A stretch of DNA of 64,000 bases from Astrothelium macrocarpum (GCA_021030915.1 JAGEMR010000035.1:124001-188000); one strand, 5' to 3'; counted from the stretch's first letter, positions 46,651 to 58,900 are shown. Made by a program: numbers and translations. The notes: a model not told the origin generated them from the sequence alone.

Positions 46651-47109
46651 CTTTGGTATTGTCGTAACCCTGCAATTATGAAATGTAGAGGTCCCGCAGT
46701 GATATCTGAGAAGTCCAAAAGTAGCGGAGGCGGAATAGAAGTGAAATAAGCGAGGTGTCGGGTCGTGGCCCTCACAAATTATAGTGTGATACGCCTGAAA
46801 GATCACTTGAACACTCTCTATCGATCTTCATTTTCAAGTCCCTCAACCACACTCCGTTCAATTTAGCTTGAATGACCTACATGGATCATGCTTCGTACTT
46901 GTGTTGCATAGAACCTTAAGCTCCTAGTCCTCATATACAGAGATGGACTCCTTCTATAATGCGGTATGCCCCAGGTGTTTGTGTGAAACTATACACACCC
47001 GCAAGTCTGGCCGTCTGCTTAAAGGCTGTCGCGGCCTAGTGCGCGGCAGGTTCAATGGTATTGTCATCTGACTAGTCGCTTTAGAGTAGGTCAGAATAGC
47101 AATGACCAG
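46651..47109. other. Upstream region of BTB paralog 1
   Basis: About 460 nt of AT-rich sequence before the decayed oxidoreductase. It holds the BTB promoter. No gene or RNA is recognised. Confidence 0.5.
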
Positions 47110-48308
47110 TCAACGAGAGCTATCATGTTCAGAGCCAATTGCATTTCCTCCTCTCTTGACCGCATTCGAACTAAATTCGGAATACAGGAGCGTGTAACTT
47201 GGGACCCATCTCCTGCCAGAAACTTCTTTAATGTGTTCCGCTGCGCCTTTGAGATGCGTCGCCGGGCTTTTCATGTGGTCATTGCCAACTGGAAACCAGC
47301 TATAGTAGATTTCTAGCCAACAAGCGGTTAGTGATGTTGTTTTACAATCTTCCCCAATCGATGGTGGACTCCGAAGATCGCATACCTCCCTCAGCTTCTT
47401 GACTTCCATGGCTACTTTCGTTAAGGGAGCAGCGCGAAGAGCATTCAAGTGCTGTGACAAAATGCTCGTTAATGGCCCTGTAGTTGGCTGATGAAGCGTC
47501 TCGCTTGTGTCCTCAATGAGAAAGAAGATGACGAAGCCGTGCTGGAGGTCGGAGCTGTAAATCTATTTGATCGTGGGATAAGGACTCCATCCTGTGTATT
47601 CACAAATGTTAGTGCTAAGATTGGTACGCATGGCATCGAAAAAGTGAACAAGATAATAGATACCTACCTTGCCTAATGGAATAACCTTGATATGGAATCG
47701 TCTCCTAACTCCAAGATCGTTGAGGCCACCTCGGGGTGTGATCAGAGATCGGAGTTTCCAAAGCATTTGCACTCATAATGCGAACACCCACGAGGACCAC
47801 TTCACAGGACCAAATGCAGTCGCAGACCAGGCTAAAGCGGGGTGACGATGAAGAGATGCCATCTATCTTCGTCAGTTGATAATATTCAACTTGTAGTGCA
47901 GACTTACCATTCAAAGCATGTCCTACAATTCCACCGCCATACACATATCCACTCACAACTATGAGACCCATGGATCAAGCCTCGCATGTTTAGTCTCAAA
48001 CAGCTCCAGCGCCACTGACATTCCCTCTTGATTTTCATGAGCCGCGATAGCATCAATATCAATAATATCAATAATATCAATCGTAAAGTCATCCGCCCGC
48101 CACGAACAGCAAACCTGATACCAGATTCAACAAGGCCGCTTCCAATTGTCGAAACATCTTCTATGCTCTTCGACTTCATAATACGCACAGGCATAATAGC
48201 AGCTTCTTGAGCGGTGAAACAGTATTTCAACGACGGCTCACAAGCCTGAGAGCCAGAATTAAAGACTTGTTTACTACTAATAGCGTCGGCTAATTTTTGG
48301 GATTCCAT
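47110..48308 (-). pseudogene. Decayed FAD-linked oxidoreductase (PCMH/berberine-bridge type)
   Basis: Fragments of one FAD_binding_4 oxidoreductase can be followed right to left in changing frames. First is MKSKSIEDVSTIGSGLVESG then IRFAVRGG, where the flavin loop is normally GGGH. The frame then shifts to DDFTIDI. Next come VVSGYVYGGGIVGHALN, a still recognisable 45-nt intron with an AACTGAC branch, and PRFSLVCDCIWSCEVVLV. After a deletion the frame changes again to GGLNDLGVRRRFHIKVIPLG. The last part has weak similarity near GGNAIG. Several frameshifts, stops (for example after DPWVS) and missing segments rule out a working enzyme. Intact relatives oxidise small molecules with covalent FAD. 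The copy sits between BTB genes. Confidence 0.78.
48049..48083. repeat. Short ATCAAT/AATATC microsatellite within the pseudogene
   Basis: An imperfect tandem repeat of an AT-rich 9-mer (ATCAATAAT-like). It would encode repeated Asp-Ile-Ile on the minus strand inside the oxidoreductase relic, where functional relatives have a single IDL-type strand. Confidence 0.6.
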
Positions 48309-50398
48309 AGTATTTTGTCTTCGTGCCGCTCAGTCGCAGGATAGATCACCGAATGACATCCCTACAACGATCGTGACTCGCTATGAACACGTTCGCGTTC
48401 GGCCGATCATGATAAGCTCTTCAGAGCCCCTGATTGGTCATGGAATATGGTAGTTGCGGCAAAGACACGCGTGTGGTACAGGAAGAAGGTGTGTTGACGT
48501 TTTCTTTGCTTGCCGCATCACAACATGATTACCTAAGATCCCCTGAGTTCGTAGGTACCCGACCTTACCTCTTAGAGGTAAGGCAACAACCTCACACCAA
48601 GTCAATGTCACCAGATATTGGAGAGAAAACCCCAGTGTACTTCAACGATGGTCAATCCAGAATACATCCACTCTATCAAGGCTCTCGGCTGCACACGCTC
48701 GATGTGCGGTCTACGAGCTGCGTTGTTGCTGTGAAAACTACCTTCGCCAATGCCTGAGGAGACTTCTGAGCACCCTTTTTTCGTTAGGAGGATTTGATAC
48801 AGACTATCCAACCTGAACCTGTCATTTGGCACTGAGATATAGAATCTGAGTTTTTGGAAATCCGTGTACTGATTTGCGAACCTGGCCAGGGCAGCTGCAA
48901 CTTTCCCCTTGTGTTCGAAGGCATTCATCCGCATCTATCTTGCACCACCAGCGCTATCTTTTCCCTTCTGCTTTTCTTACAGCTGTCGTGACTCCGATTT
49001 CTCCCAATTCGGTAGTGAGTAATCAATTGGTCTTCGATATGGCATACATTCCTTGGCGATTTTGAAAACCCATGGAAGAAACGGATCATGTTGAAAATGG
49101 CCATTGCCGGACGTCGTTTGATATCTGGGTTCCGCCACTGACGTTCTCCAATTACGATACAATCGGAAACAAATGGGAGAAGCCAATTAATTCTTTTCTC
49201 CGCTCTTGAACCCGTCAGAGTTATGTGGGATGTGGTCTGGCGCCTGTTCATCTTCACCGTGGCCGTCTTGCTACGTCTACTTCTCGCCACCAGTACAATC
49301 TTCTTTCTTCGACAGGTCTTTCTCATTCCGATTTCTATAATATGCAGGCATCATCGCTCAAATAAGGCTTGAGCGGTGTCTGGCATATTTTTCCGATGTG
49401 AAGAAGTGGCGCCACTCTATCCCGAAAGTCAAGTGCGTTATATAATTTAATACCTGATACATCTGACGTCCTTGTTTCTGACGGCCTTGATCCAGATTGT
49501 TCCGCCGCGCTTGGGATGATTCACCAAACAGTCGGTTCGGACTTCTTCGCTGCACCAAATCTAACAAGTATTTATGCTATCCCAAGCCTTTCTGGCGTCG
49601 TCACATCCGCTGGCTTTTAGGCTGTATTACGTTACCTTCACTTCATTAGTGATTTGGCTTGAGTAGCGATCGTAGTGGGTGTTGTATCTGCTCATTATGA
49701 ATCAAGCATTTTTTAGCAGCGGTTGCACATGCGGTACTGAATGGAGAGGTCATGATATTGACACTCTTTGGGGCCGTAAAAAGGAGTATTATGCACCGCA
49801 AGATCTTTTATCAACGACACCATAGTAAAACAACCATGACACCGATTCGAATCATCGGGAACATCAAAACACTCATTGAAGTATGTTGATGAAACATACC
49901 CGACTACTATTATTGAGACAAACCCTGATTTTGCCTTGCTGAATTTAACGTTTATGGCCCCTGGTTGCTCTTGTTACAACACCATCCCATGGATTACTGC
50001 TAGGAATTATGAAAGGCTCTACCCCGTAAGCAAGCAATCATAGCTTTGGATATGAAGACAAATGCAGAGGGATTCCTGGATCCTTATATTAGCAAACCTC
50101 TGGTCGTTTGAAAATAACTAGTGGTCCGTATTCCTTGATGTCTCTGGCTAGCTAAATATCGACAGCCGCAGGCGCTTCTTCGCTCCTCCAGAAAAGTCAT
50201 CTGACCTGCGTCGATGATGAGCCTATGTATCTTTGGTATGAGAAACTGTGATCCCCTCGGTGACTTGATCAAGCTTGCTCCATATTGCGTATGTCAACAA
50301 TTTGCCTTGCATTCGTATCCCTTTTGGCGGCCTGGCCAGGCCTCCTCTATCTCTTCCATCACTTCATGCTGCAGTCTGCCTCTCTATCCATCACAGTA
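48309..50398. other. Gene-free region with possible relics
   Basis: This 2.1 kb between the oxidoreductase relic and BTB paralog 2 has no intact gene. Candidate fragments are minus 48934-48608 (108 codons with WMYSG) and plus 49215-49370 (a hydrophobic stretch). Neither could be tied to a family. No transposon ends, tRNA or rRNA were seen. Confidence 0.5.
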
Positions 50399-51193
50399 TT
50401 ACTTCTCATCATGTCGGTGATAGTTGATTTTCCTCCAATTAGGAGGTCCCGACAAGTAAGCGCCATCATGGTTCTCAAGTGCATTGAAGAACCTCTTGGC
50501 AAGAGCTTCCAAAAAGTTGTTATCGTGTGGTTCAGTTCCCACATCCAACCAATCTGCTTTCCCTTGCCGCCAGTATCGGTCTAGTATTAGGCGTCTCATG
50601 GGAGATGTATCCGATGTTTTGGCCCAGACTTCATTGATGAACCTTGGTCCAGGAACCACAACAGTCCTATGACGAGTTTTCCAATCGCTCAAACATTCAA
50701 AATACTCGTAGAGAGCATCGAGAACGGTGTTCTGGAACGCTACATCTTGCATCTTTTCTCCAAAAATCTCCGCCTGAAGCAGCATGTGAAGCTCGTTTTT
50801 AGCTCCAGCATACGAATCTGCTTGCTTGATCTCGGAAAAGTCACTCAACATTTTTTTCTTGCCGCTGTAAAGCCACTGAACGTATAGCATTGAGATATCT
50901 TCGTCGTCCTCGGGCAGTTGGATCTCTTTTGTTTGGCCTTCCTGCCATTCATTCTTGAGGGCAGCTTTGAAGAATGGCGAACTGGACGTGAGAACCTCTT
51001 CATGGACCAAAATTGTCTTCAAATTCGGACCTGTGACAAGCTTGACGAAGTTGCCCGATATTCTAGTTCCCATTAGTATTGCGCAATCGAGGAAAGAGGA
51101 ATTCCCGCAAAGAGGTACCTCTTGAAAGGATGTCATTGTTTTAACTTACTGGAGGCCACTTCCGGCACGTTCTCTAGTTGTGTTTGCTGACAT
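50399..51193 (-). CDS. BTB/POZ domain protein, paralog 2
   Basis: Two exons (51193-51150 and 51062-50399, 87-nt intron) give 235 residues. Exon 1 is MSANTTRERAGSGLQ. The BTB exon opens with ISGNFVKLVTGPNLKTILVH and has SSSPFFKAALKNEWQEGQT and YVQWLYSGKKKM. The family C-terminus follows: EIFGEKMQDVAFQNTVLDAL and FINEVWAKTSDTSPMRRLIL. It is closest in layout to paralogs 3 and 4 (ISGxxV opening, KNEW or GKWQEA motif). The reading frame is intact. Function is unknown beyond likely protein-protein interaction. Confidence 0.87.
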
Positions 51194-51707
51194 CTTTGAT
51201 CGTGTTGAAGTCACTGGTATGAGATAGTTTTTGGTTGTAAAAATTATTTTCAAGGGTGTACTAATAGAAAATATCAGTAACTGGGAGCAAGAATTTATAT
51301 GGCAAGCTGAGAGTGACTCACATGAGCGTCGAGTGAGGCTGGTATTGAGAGTCGATTGAGAGTGTGACAAAGGGAGACAGATATCCGGTGATGAGCGACG
51401 GAAATTTGCGGAAAAAGTAGTCACGTCTCATAAGAAAGATAATCACATATATCTCATCCAAATGACTACATACTCTTGTCTTGAGAGAAATGCCCCTTCC
51501 TGGCTGCTTAAGTTACCAGACGACGTCGATGGTTTGTCCGCAGACGTGACAAGTTTAGTTTTAAATGCATATTTTCGAGAAAAGATGATATACAATAGAG
51601 CTTCGCTAAATGGGACTTCAAGGCCCCCGTTTCATGCTCGCTTCTCTGTTGCTATCAGAAGTCCAATGGAACCAACTAATTGCATGGAAGAAATTTAGTC
51701 ATTGCTT
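51194..51707. other. Spacer between BTB paralogs 2 and 3
   Basis: 514 nt, AT-rich, holding the promoter of paralog 2 and the 3' end of paralog 3. No other feature is recognised. Confidence 0.55.
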
Positions 51708-52568
51708 CTATCTACCAAGCGATCCGTCCCTTCGTCCCAGCACAATTTGGAAGGGATCCCATTTTCTTAGTACTGATTTGCCTGATATACGATTTTCTTC
51801 CCTATTCCTCGCGATGAAGCTCTTTCGGGATTGAGGATCGTAATTGTGGTAGTAGGTCTGGCGAAATGACTCGTTGTATGGATTCAACTCCGAATGTTTC
51901 TGATGCACCTCTGCTGACGCCCTCGCCAAATCAACCAGGAATTCATGGCAGAGGTCTTCGTATTTGGGCCGGAAATCTGGAAAGTAAACGTAAAGGTTTA
52001 GTAGCAGTCGCCGGATAGGAGCGTTCGCTGGTGAATTCGCCCAGACGTAATTAACCACTTCTATCCCTGGCATACCGTCCTCTCCATTTTCATCTATGGT
52101 CCGCGACCACTCTATCAATGAAGTCGTTATGCAATCCATGAACGAAATGTCCTGGAGTCTATCCCCGAGACAATATGCTTTTGCGAGGAGAAGATCTTCT
52201 TGCCCATCACCCAATTTCTTACTTGGAGGCCTTTTATCATCTGTTGGCGCTGCGCTCCATATTTTTCCGCTGTAAAGCCATTGAACGTATACCTCGAATA
52301 CTTTTGGGTCATCCTCATCCAGGGCGACAGCTCGGGTGTCTGCCTCCTGCCACTTCCCACCAAAGGCGGCTTCAAAATAGGGCGACTTTGAGCGTACGAC
52401 AGCTTCATGGACATGGAAAGTTTTTGCATCATCTTCTTTACCGACGAGAATGGCAACAATAGAGCCACTGATTCTGGGACTTTAGTTAGCAAAACACTTT
52501 ATAATATCATATCTTGACACTTACTTTGGACCGAGATCCTCCGGACCGCGAATAACCTGTTTCTCCAT
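51708..52568 (-). CDS. BTB/POZ domain protein, paralog 3
   Basis: Two exons (52568-52525 and 52479-51708, 45-nt intron) give 271 residues. Exon 1 encodes MEKQVIRGPEDLGP. The BTB part reads RISGSIVAILVGKEDDAKTF, VVRSKSPYFEAAFGGKWQEA and VYVQWLYSGKIW, followed by KAYCLGDRLQDISFMDC and VNYVWANSPANAPIRRLLLN. It lacks an internal ATG in the BTB part, so frame-only searches miss the first 90 residues. The C-terminal tail is longer than in the paralogs and basic (ARNREENRISGKSVLRKW). The frame is intact. Confidence 0.87.
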
Positions 52569-53036
52569 GTTTATTTCGTCGGGTTCAACTTGTTAGGTGG
52601 AGGCAGACTTATACCTGTGTAGCAGCAGTACAAAATGACATTGGAACTTACTGCGAAGGGCTTCCGAAAGTGTGAGTCCGGTTCGGTGTGACTCAAGTAG
52701 ATGTAGAATGCGTCCATCGCCTCCGATGAATCTGTGATTGCAAGTCACTCGGTACCGAGAATCTGGTCAGGCAGACCACACTGATGAATCATTGAGCCTA
52801 GATAGAGGAAGCGCTCTTTGTGCTACTGTGATGATTCGAGATGCCTTAGAAAACAAATGTATGAATAGTTTCTGACCACACATGGAAATCTTCCAACGAC
52901 GGCCATTACCTGTAACCACCCCAACTTCACCCATTGATTCTCATGGAATATTGTGGAGCAGTACAGCTCCTCAGTGGCTCTTTGTGCTCTGTTCGTGTAC
53001 CATAGCCCTTCTCGCATCTTGGCAAGCATCTTCGCT
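52569..53036. other. Spacer between BTB paralogs 3 and 4
   Basis: 468 nt with no recognised gene. It is similar in size to the spacer between paralogs 2 and 3. Confidence 0.55.
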
Positions 53037-53773
53037 TCATCGCAAATACTTTTGCTTGTAATACTGATGATGGCACTCATGCTCATGATAGGCGCAGTCG
53101 TCCGAGTCTTTGAGATAAGTTGTGCTTTTAGGAACGTAACCTCTTTCAATCAAAGCAATTGCCAAGTCCTTCCAAAAGTCGGGATTTTTGACTTCTTGAT
53201 TATCATCACAGTCGATCAGACAATATGCTTTGTTGAAGAGGATATAGTCGAGGATGAACTTTCTGGCACAGGAACTGGGAGAAGTGCGGTTCCAGAGAAG
53301 ATCGATGCACTGACCTGTCGGAGCCCAGTGAACATCTTTGCGGTTAAATGCATCATCCATGGCGTCAATTACACAATCTTTGAAATCGGAATCCAGAATC
53401 TTCTCTCCTAAGCAGTAACATGAGATGAGCAAATATGCTTCGTCCAAGGATTGATAATGCAGTTCCACAGGGTCATTATCTAGCGTAAACCTGCTAAAAA
53501 TCTTATTCTGCCCTGAGACAAGCATTGAAGATAGAGCTCAAAGGACTCCGCATCTTCTTCTCGTAATTCGATATCACGAGTTTGTGCTTCTCTCCATTCA
53601 TTTTTGAGGGCGGCCTTGAAATAGGAGGAGTTCGAGCATAGCACTCCTTCACAAATTGTAAAGTTCTCTTTGTCGTGACCAACAATGACTGTAACAGCTG
53701 GTCCCGAGACACTTTCTTTGTTAAGTACGCCATAATCTTCTCCAACACTGAATGACTTACTCAGGGGCGACAT
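53037..53773 (-). pseudogene. BTB/POZ domain protein, paralog 4, frameshifted
   Basis: The BTB region opens SVSGPAVTVIVGHDKENFTI and has LCSNSSYFKAALKNEWREAQ. At the strand that reads VQWLYSGK in the paralogs, the frame breaks near 53520-53527: the upstream frame ends soon after LYLQCLSQG, while the family sequence resumes one frame over as LVSGQNKIFSRFTLDNDP. One missing base explains this, and exon lengths (13 + 679 nt) are also one short of a multiple of three. Downstream sequence is well kept (CYCLGEKILDSDFKDCVIDA), so the lesion is recent or a sequence error. The first exon (53773-53761) is much shorter than in the paralogs, and its 45-nt intron has no stop. Confidence 0.75.
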
Positions 53774-54353
53774 CGGCCCAAGCCCGAGCCTTTCCGGGCG
53801 ATTGCATATTGGGGCGTATGATCAATCACGAGTGCAAACGTACGCGAAGACCCCGAGGCCGCTAATGATCGATTTCCTGGAGGGGTGCTTTTAATGGAGA
53901 TTTGGAAGGCGACAGAAAATGAAAAGCTGGCGATCGCCATTGGAAGGCAATAGAAGTTTTAGAAGTGAGGAGAGGCCCCCAAGACCCATGAGTTAGGTAG
54001 GTGCTGATATCACGCCCGCATCATCGTTGACGAACCCACTCAATCTTGAACCCCAAATGTCCTCTTTGAACGTTCCATAGACCGACGATTTCCTTTCAAG
54101 CTAGCTTCTGGCCGTGCTGATTAAGATGCGCTGAAGAGGCAGGCACTAGTCGGATTGAAATGCAAACAAAGGAGCACATTTTCAAGAAACGACCTGAAAT
54201 GCGACCAGAGATTTCCACAGCACAATCGAGCACTAATTCAAAACACGGAATCGGCTTTGACACTGTTCCGAACTGAGGGTTGCTGAAGAGGTTCCGGATA
54301 TTTGACACCTTACTACCAGTCTCTACCTGGTACTTGCTCGAGATGTGGTTCCA
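53774..54353. other. Intergenic region
   Basis: 580 nt between BTB paralog 4 and the MRX10-like gene. A 70-codon open frame on the minus strand (54308-54096) shows no family feature. No RNA gene is seen. Confidence 0.5.
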
Positions 54354-55802
54354 TTAGCTGCCAATCTCAACAGTACGTCGAGACCATCGATCGTCCAGAA
54401 ATCTAGGCAATTCAAACAAGACCTCAATCAGAATGAGTCCTATAATTAACCATTCGAGGAACTCCCCGTGCTTTTCGTTCAATGTCTCGCGGAGCACAGT
54501 GGTGATCTCTTGGGCATAATCCATCCTCTCATTAAGCACCTTGATCCGCTGACCCACATCCAAAGACCTTCCCACCATATCATAATATCCCTCGAGGCCT
54601 AACTCATGCCGGCTGTCCCAGAAAATGTCCGGCAGCGAATCGGTGAGCTCTGAATACAGATTCAGCTGGGCGCGAAGGCTCAGCAACTCGCCTGTTTTCT
54701 GTAGCATGAACTGTCTCGAAAACCGCTTCGGCCGGCGCAATCTTGTCATTGTGGATAGTAAATCGGGAATCTGACGCGTGGACTCAACAAAACCATCAAG
54801 TCGGCTTTCCAGGACAGCTAGTTTTGTGGACCGAGCAAAGCCAGAAGAAAAGGCGATCTTTGCAAGTACGATACCTATAGTAGGGCGCTGATCCTCTGGG
54901 TCGGATTGACCCTCCTCAACAGCATGCCCTTGCTTGGCGGATCCAGCAACATCGTTGATTAAATCAACTTTGGTCCCTAGGATTATAGTGTCTCCAACGA
55001 TCCTGCTTTGCCTTTGTGATGAATCCTCCACAAAGTCTAGATCCTCCGTCTCCATAGTTGCTCGGTGAGGCTCTTTGGCAGCAGATTCAATTAATTCCAA
55101 GAGATATTGCGCTGTTTTAATGGGAACATTCCAAGTGACCATCGTTCCAGATGGGAAAATAAACACATCGCCAAGAGTTTCATTCTGTCCCGAGGTTTGT
55201 TGTGTGGCATATGTGAAGAATGCATCTCCCAGTGTTTGAATATGCACGACTTGAGGAAACAGATCAGTTTCGAAAGGATCGATCTTGAAGTGCGCCCTTC
55301 GTAGAGTGTCCGCGACTTTGTAAATGTTGTATTGCTCTGCGGCAGAGTACGCCGTGACGGACTGAATGGCACAGGGTGATCAGAAAATGTGTTCAGCCAA
55401 GTTGTTTTTAGATGGCCAAACCTTTGTATCTACATCAGGATTGACGAACTGCAGTCCTTTACTTCCAATAACAAGCTTGTCTCTAGATCTTTGTGCTTCT
55501 TCAGCTACTCGGCGTAAAGAGGTTTTCCTGCCCACGGCCGTCGTCTTTTTTGACGGCTTGGAATCATCTTCCCCTCGTATTGCAGGCGCATCGTGGCTCT
55601 TTGAGCTTTTTGATCCTTCGCTGATACTAGATTGCCATCGCTGCGCCGGAATTCGGGAAGCTCTGAAGAGTGAAGCCTGATGAATTTGGAGATAACGGAT
55701 AGAATGATTGGTAATATGAGGGAGCTGTCGACGAGGCGAGTTGGATTTCAGACATGCAATTCCATGGAACGTCGTTCGGTTGAACGCCTGCATGGACTTC
55801 AA
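54354..55802 (-). CDS. MRX10: Mitochondrial DUF155 protein (Mrx10 / RMND1-like)
   Basis: Two exons (55802-55422 and 55361-54354, 60-nt intron) give 462 residues. The N-terminal 50 residues are basic and Ser-rich with few acids, a mitochondrial presequence. The DUF155 domain follows: SVTAYSAAEQYNIYKVADTL, FPQVVHIQTLGDAFFTY, GDVFIFPSGTMVTWNVP, and later EDSSQRQSRIVGDTIILGT and LAVLESRLDGFVESTRQIP. It ends with a helix and one membrane segment (LEWLIIGLILIEVLFELPRF). Human RMND1 anchors mitoribosomes at the inner membrane, and the yeast homologue is Mrx10. Met-4 (55793) is an alternative start. It is divergent from VPS41 with about 180 nt between starts. Confidence 0.9.
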
Positions 55803-55982
55803 TGGCCAGGATAATTTTGTTCAGGACATCACTTGTCGTATAGGAAAATGTAGACGGAAGAGTGCCCATGAGATTTACGGCTGGTGACGTCGGTAAACGC
55901 CGGGCGACAAGCATCACGTCGGCATCGACAATTACCATCTATTAGGGGCTCAGCTTCTACCATTGCAGCTAATGCATTCAGT

Positions 55983-58900
55983 ATGCGCGCAGTCACTGAT
56001 GAGAGTGAAGGCGACCACAATGCAACCTCGGAAAAAGATGCACAAGTCCAGAAGACACCGGAAACACCAAGTACAGGAGGAAGACCAGAGGACGATGAAG
56101 ACGAGGACGAACAAGAGGATGAACCCAAGCTCAAATACAATCGCTTCACCGGCAGTCTTGGCTCTCTGTACCGTAATGGAGATGCGACGAGCTCATTTCT
56201 GCTCTCCGGCGACAAAATGGTACTACAGCAGTCCATTTTCACCTTTAATGACTTCCACTAATGTCAAGCTATTTTAGATAATTGGCACCCATAATGGCAA
56301 CATTGTAAGTCGTTCGCCGTTTCAAGAAGTAGTGGAAATCTGATAAACTTTAGCACGTCTTCACGCTGCCCTCCTTGCAATCTCTTCGGACATATCGCGC
56401 TCATTCTGCCTCCATTACAGCAATATCTGTATCACCTTTCCTACCAAACGCCACGTTTGCAAAGACAGACGCTGTCCATCGAAATATTACCGATATCAGT
56501 AGTCCCACACGGACACCGCTCAGTACATCCACAGCTGCAGGCTCTCCAAGCAAAGGACCGAAACAAGCAATTGTTCCAAATATACCCTCCAACGCGATAT
56601 ATATTGCTTCCGCCTCTTTAGATGGCAAAGTCTGTGTCTCCTCCCTTATTGACACCAAGGATGTTACATTGCGCAATTTTGCACGTCCTGTACAAGCTTT
56701 AGCCCTTTCTCCGGACTTCAAAAATGACCGAACATACCTCAGTGGCGGTCTAGCTGGCAATCTGATATTAACAATGGACGGCAAAGCAGGTGTCAGCGCA
56801 GATGCAAATACCAACAGTGCTGCAGCTGCAGCATCGGGATGGCTGGGGTCAATTGGAATCGGATCCAATACAGGCAAGGATACTATATTACATTCGGGCG
56901 AAGGAAGCGTTAGCACGATTAAATGGTCGTTGTCCGGAAAATATGTTGCTTGGGTCAATGAGGAGGGCATCAAGATCATGCGATCACACTCCAAGCTGAA
57001 TGGCGCAGACACGGACTTTGCCTGGAAAAGAATAGCACATATTGACCGGCCACAGTCCGCCAAATGGGAAGAAATGTCGAGCGTATGGAAAGCTCGAGCG
57101 GATTGGATCGATGATCAACATTTGGAAGCGGATGAAGACGCTCACGGTTCTACCAGTGGTGTTGAAAACGGTGCCAAACAGACCGCATCATCAGAACGAG
57201 GCCGAGCTGTTTCTTCATCGGTGAAGAAGAAAAAGACCGAAAAGCTCGTTGTTGGTTGGGGAGATGCTGCATGGGTCATTCAGGTGCAGACAGGAGGTTC
57301 TGGCGTTGGAAGAGATGCCAAAGAAAGATCTGCTGGGATGGCCAGTATTGCTCACAAGTGCGTAATTACGCCTTTTACTCTTTCACTTGTCATTTTAACA
57401 ATTTTAGATTACGTTTCGATGATTGTATTGTTTCTGGTTTATCGCTTTATACCCCATCTCTGCTTCTTGTTCTTGCATATCGTACTCATGACGACGATTC
57501 TCGTCCCTTGCCATCAAGCCAACACGATACCCCTCGACGTGGTCGCCAACATCGTCAAACTGGTATTCCACCAGAACTTCGGCTGATTAATCTTTTTAAA
57601 AAAGACGTGGTCGATGAAGACACATTATCCGTTAGTCGCTTCGAGAGTCTATCTGCCAGCGATTATCACCTCTCTACACTCTTTGTACCTCGGACTCAAG
57701 CTATCGTCCATGCTCAGAAAGGTACTTTTGAGACTCTTGGTGATGGGATCTGGGATGCGGGCCGCAATGCTACTCGAATCTTTTCATCTGGCGCAAGCAT
57801 AAGATCTCTCAACGGTAGTCTTGCTGAAAAGAACAAAGGTTCACCCGCCGCATCTGGAGCAAGCATTACCCGAGATGTTGCCATCTCCAAAAAGCCGGAC
57901 GCACATCCTTTCGTCACCACACCGGGCCTCAAGATCTTCCTCCATAGCCCTTATGACTGTGTTCTTGCTGTAAAGCGCGATGAGAGCGATCGATTAGATT
58001 GGTTTCTAGAGCGGCAGCAATATAGAGAAGCCTGGGAATTACTTGACAAACACCCTGAGGCGCTGGCTTCGACAGCGAGTGATCGAGCGTCAGACTCGGC
58101 GCCGAGCACTCCTGCCAAGCCACAGCAAAGTCTTGCGGATTTCTTTGCTGATGATGCAGCTTCCCAATCCACTTATTCTGCAGGCAAAGCACATAACTCG
58201 GCAGTTGAAAAAGAAAAGAGACGGATTGGTGACTTGTGGCTTCAGCAATTAGTTTCGGAACATCATTGGGAAGATGCGGGACGTGTGGCCGGCAAAGTGC
58301 TAGGGACGTCTTCGAGATGGGAACATTGGGTGTGGACATTTGCAGAGGCTGGCAAATTTGATGAGATTACTCCTCACATCCCCACGACGACACTCAAACC
58401 ATCACTGCCCAGCATGGTGTACGAGGTCGTCCTGGGTCATTACATTGCGAGAGACCGAGTGCACTTCAAAGACCTCCTGCAACAATGGGATCCCGGACTC
58501 TTCAATATCAGTAGCGTGATTGCTGCCATCGAAGCAAAACTCAAGAGCGGTGATGTGACTGAAAATACCAAAGAAGACGGCATCGAAGATCGTGACTGGA
58601 GAATCCTCATGGAGGCGCTCGAAAAACTCTACCTTGCAGACGGACGCCCAAGAGACGCCCTCCGCTGCTGTATCAAACTCCAGAACGCCGACGAAGCCAT
58701 GCGCCTCATCTCCACCCACCACCTCCTCGATGCTATCTCCGACGATATCCCCGGCTTCATCCTCCTCCGCATCTCCAAATCCCAGCTCGAGCACGCACCA
58801 CTTTCCGAACTCGACTCAAACTCCAAAGACGCCATCACCCTCCTCGTCGACGAAGCCCACCACGGCCTCGTCAAACCCGCCACCGTCGTATCCCAACTCA

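Noticed and set aside
50084..50272. Possible ABC-transporter signature (SGGAKKRLRLS) on the minus strand
   Set aside because: It occurs in a short frame with a stop just upstream, and no Walker motifs are nearby.
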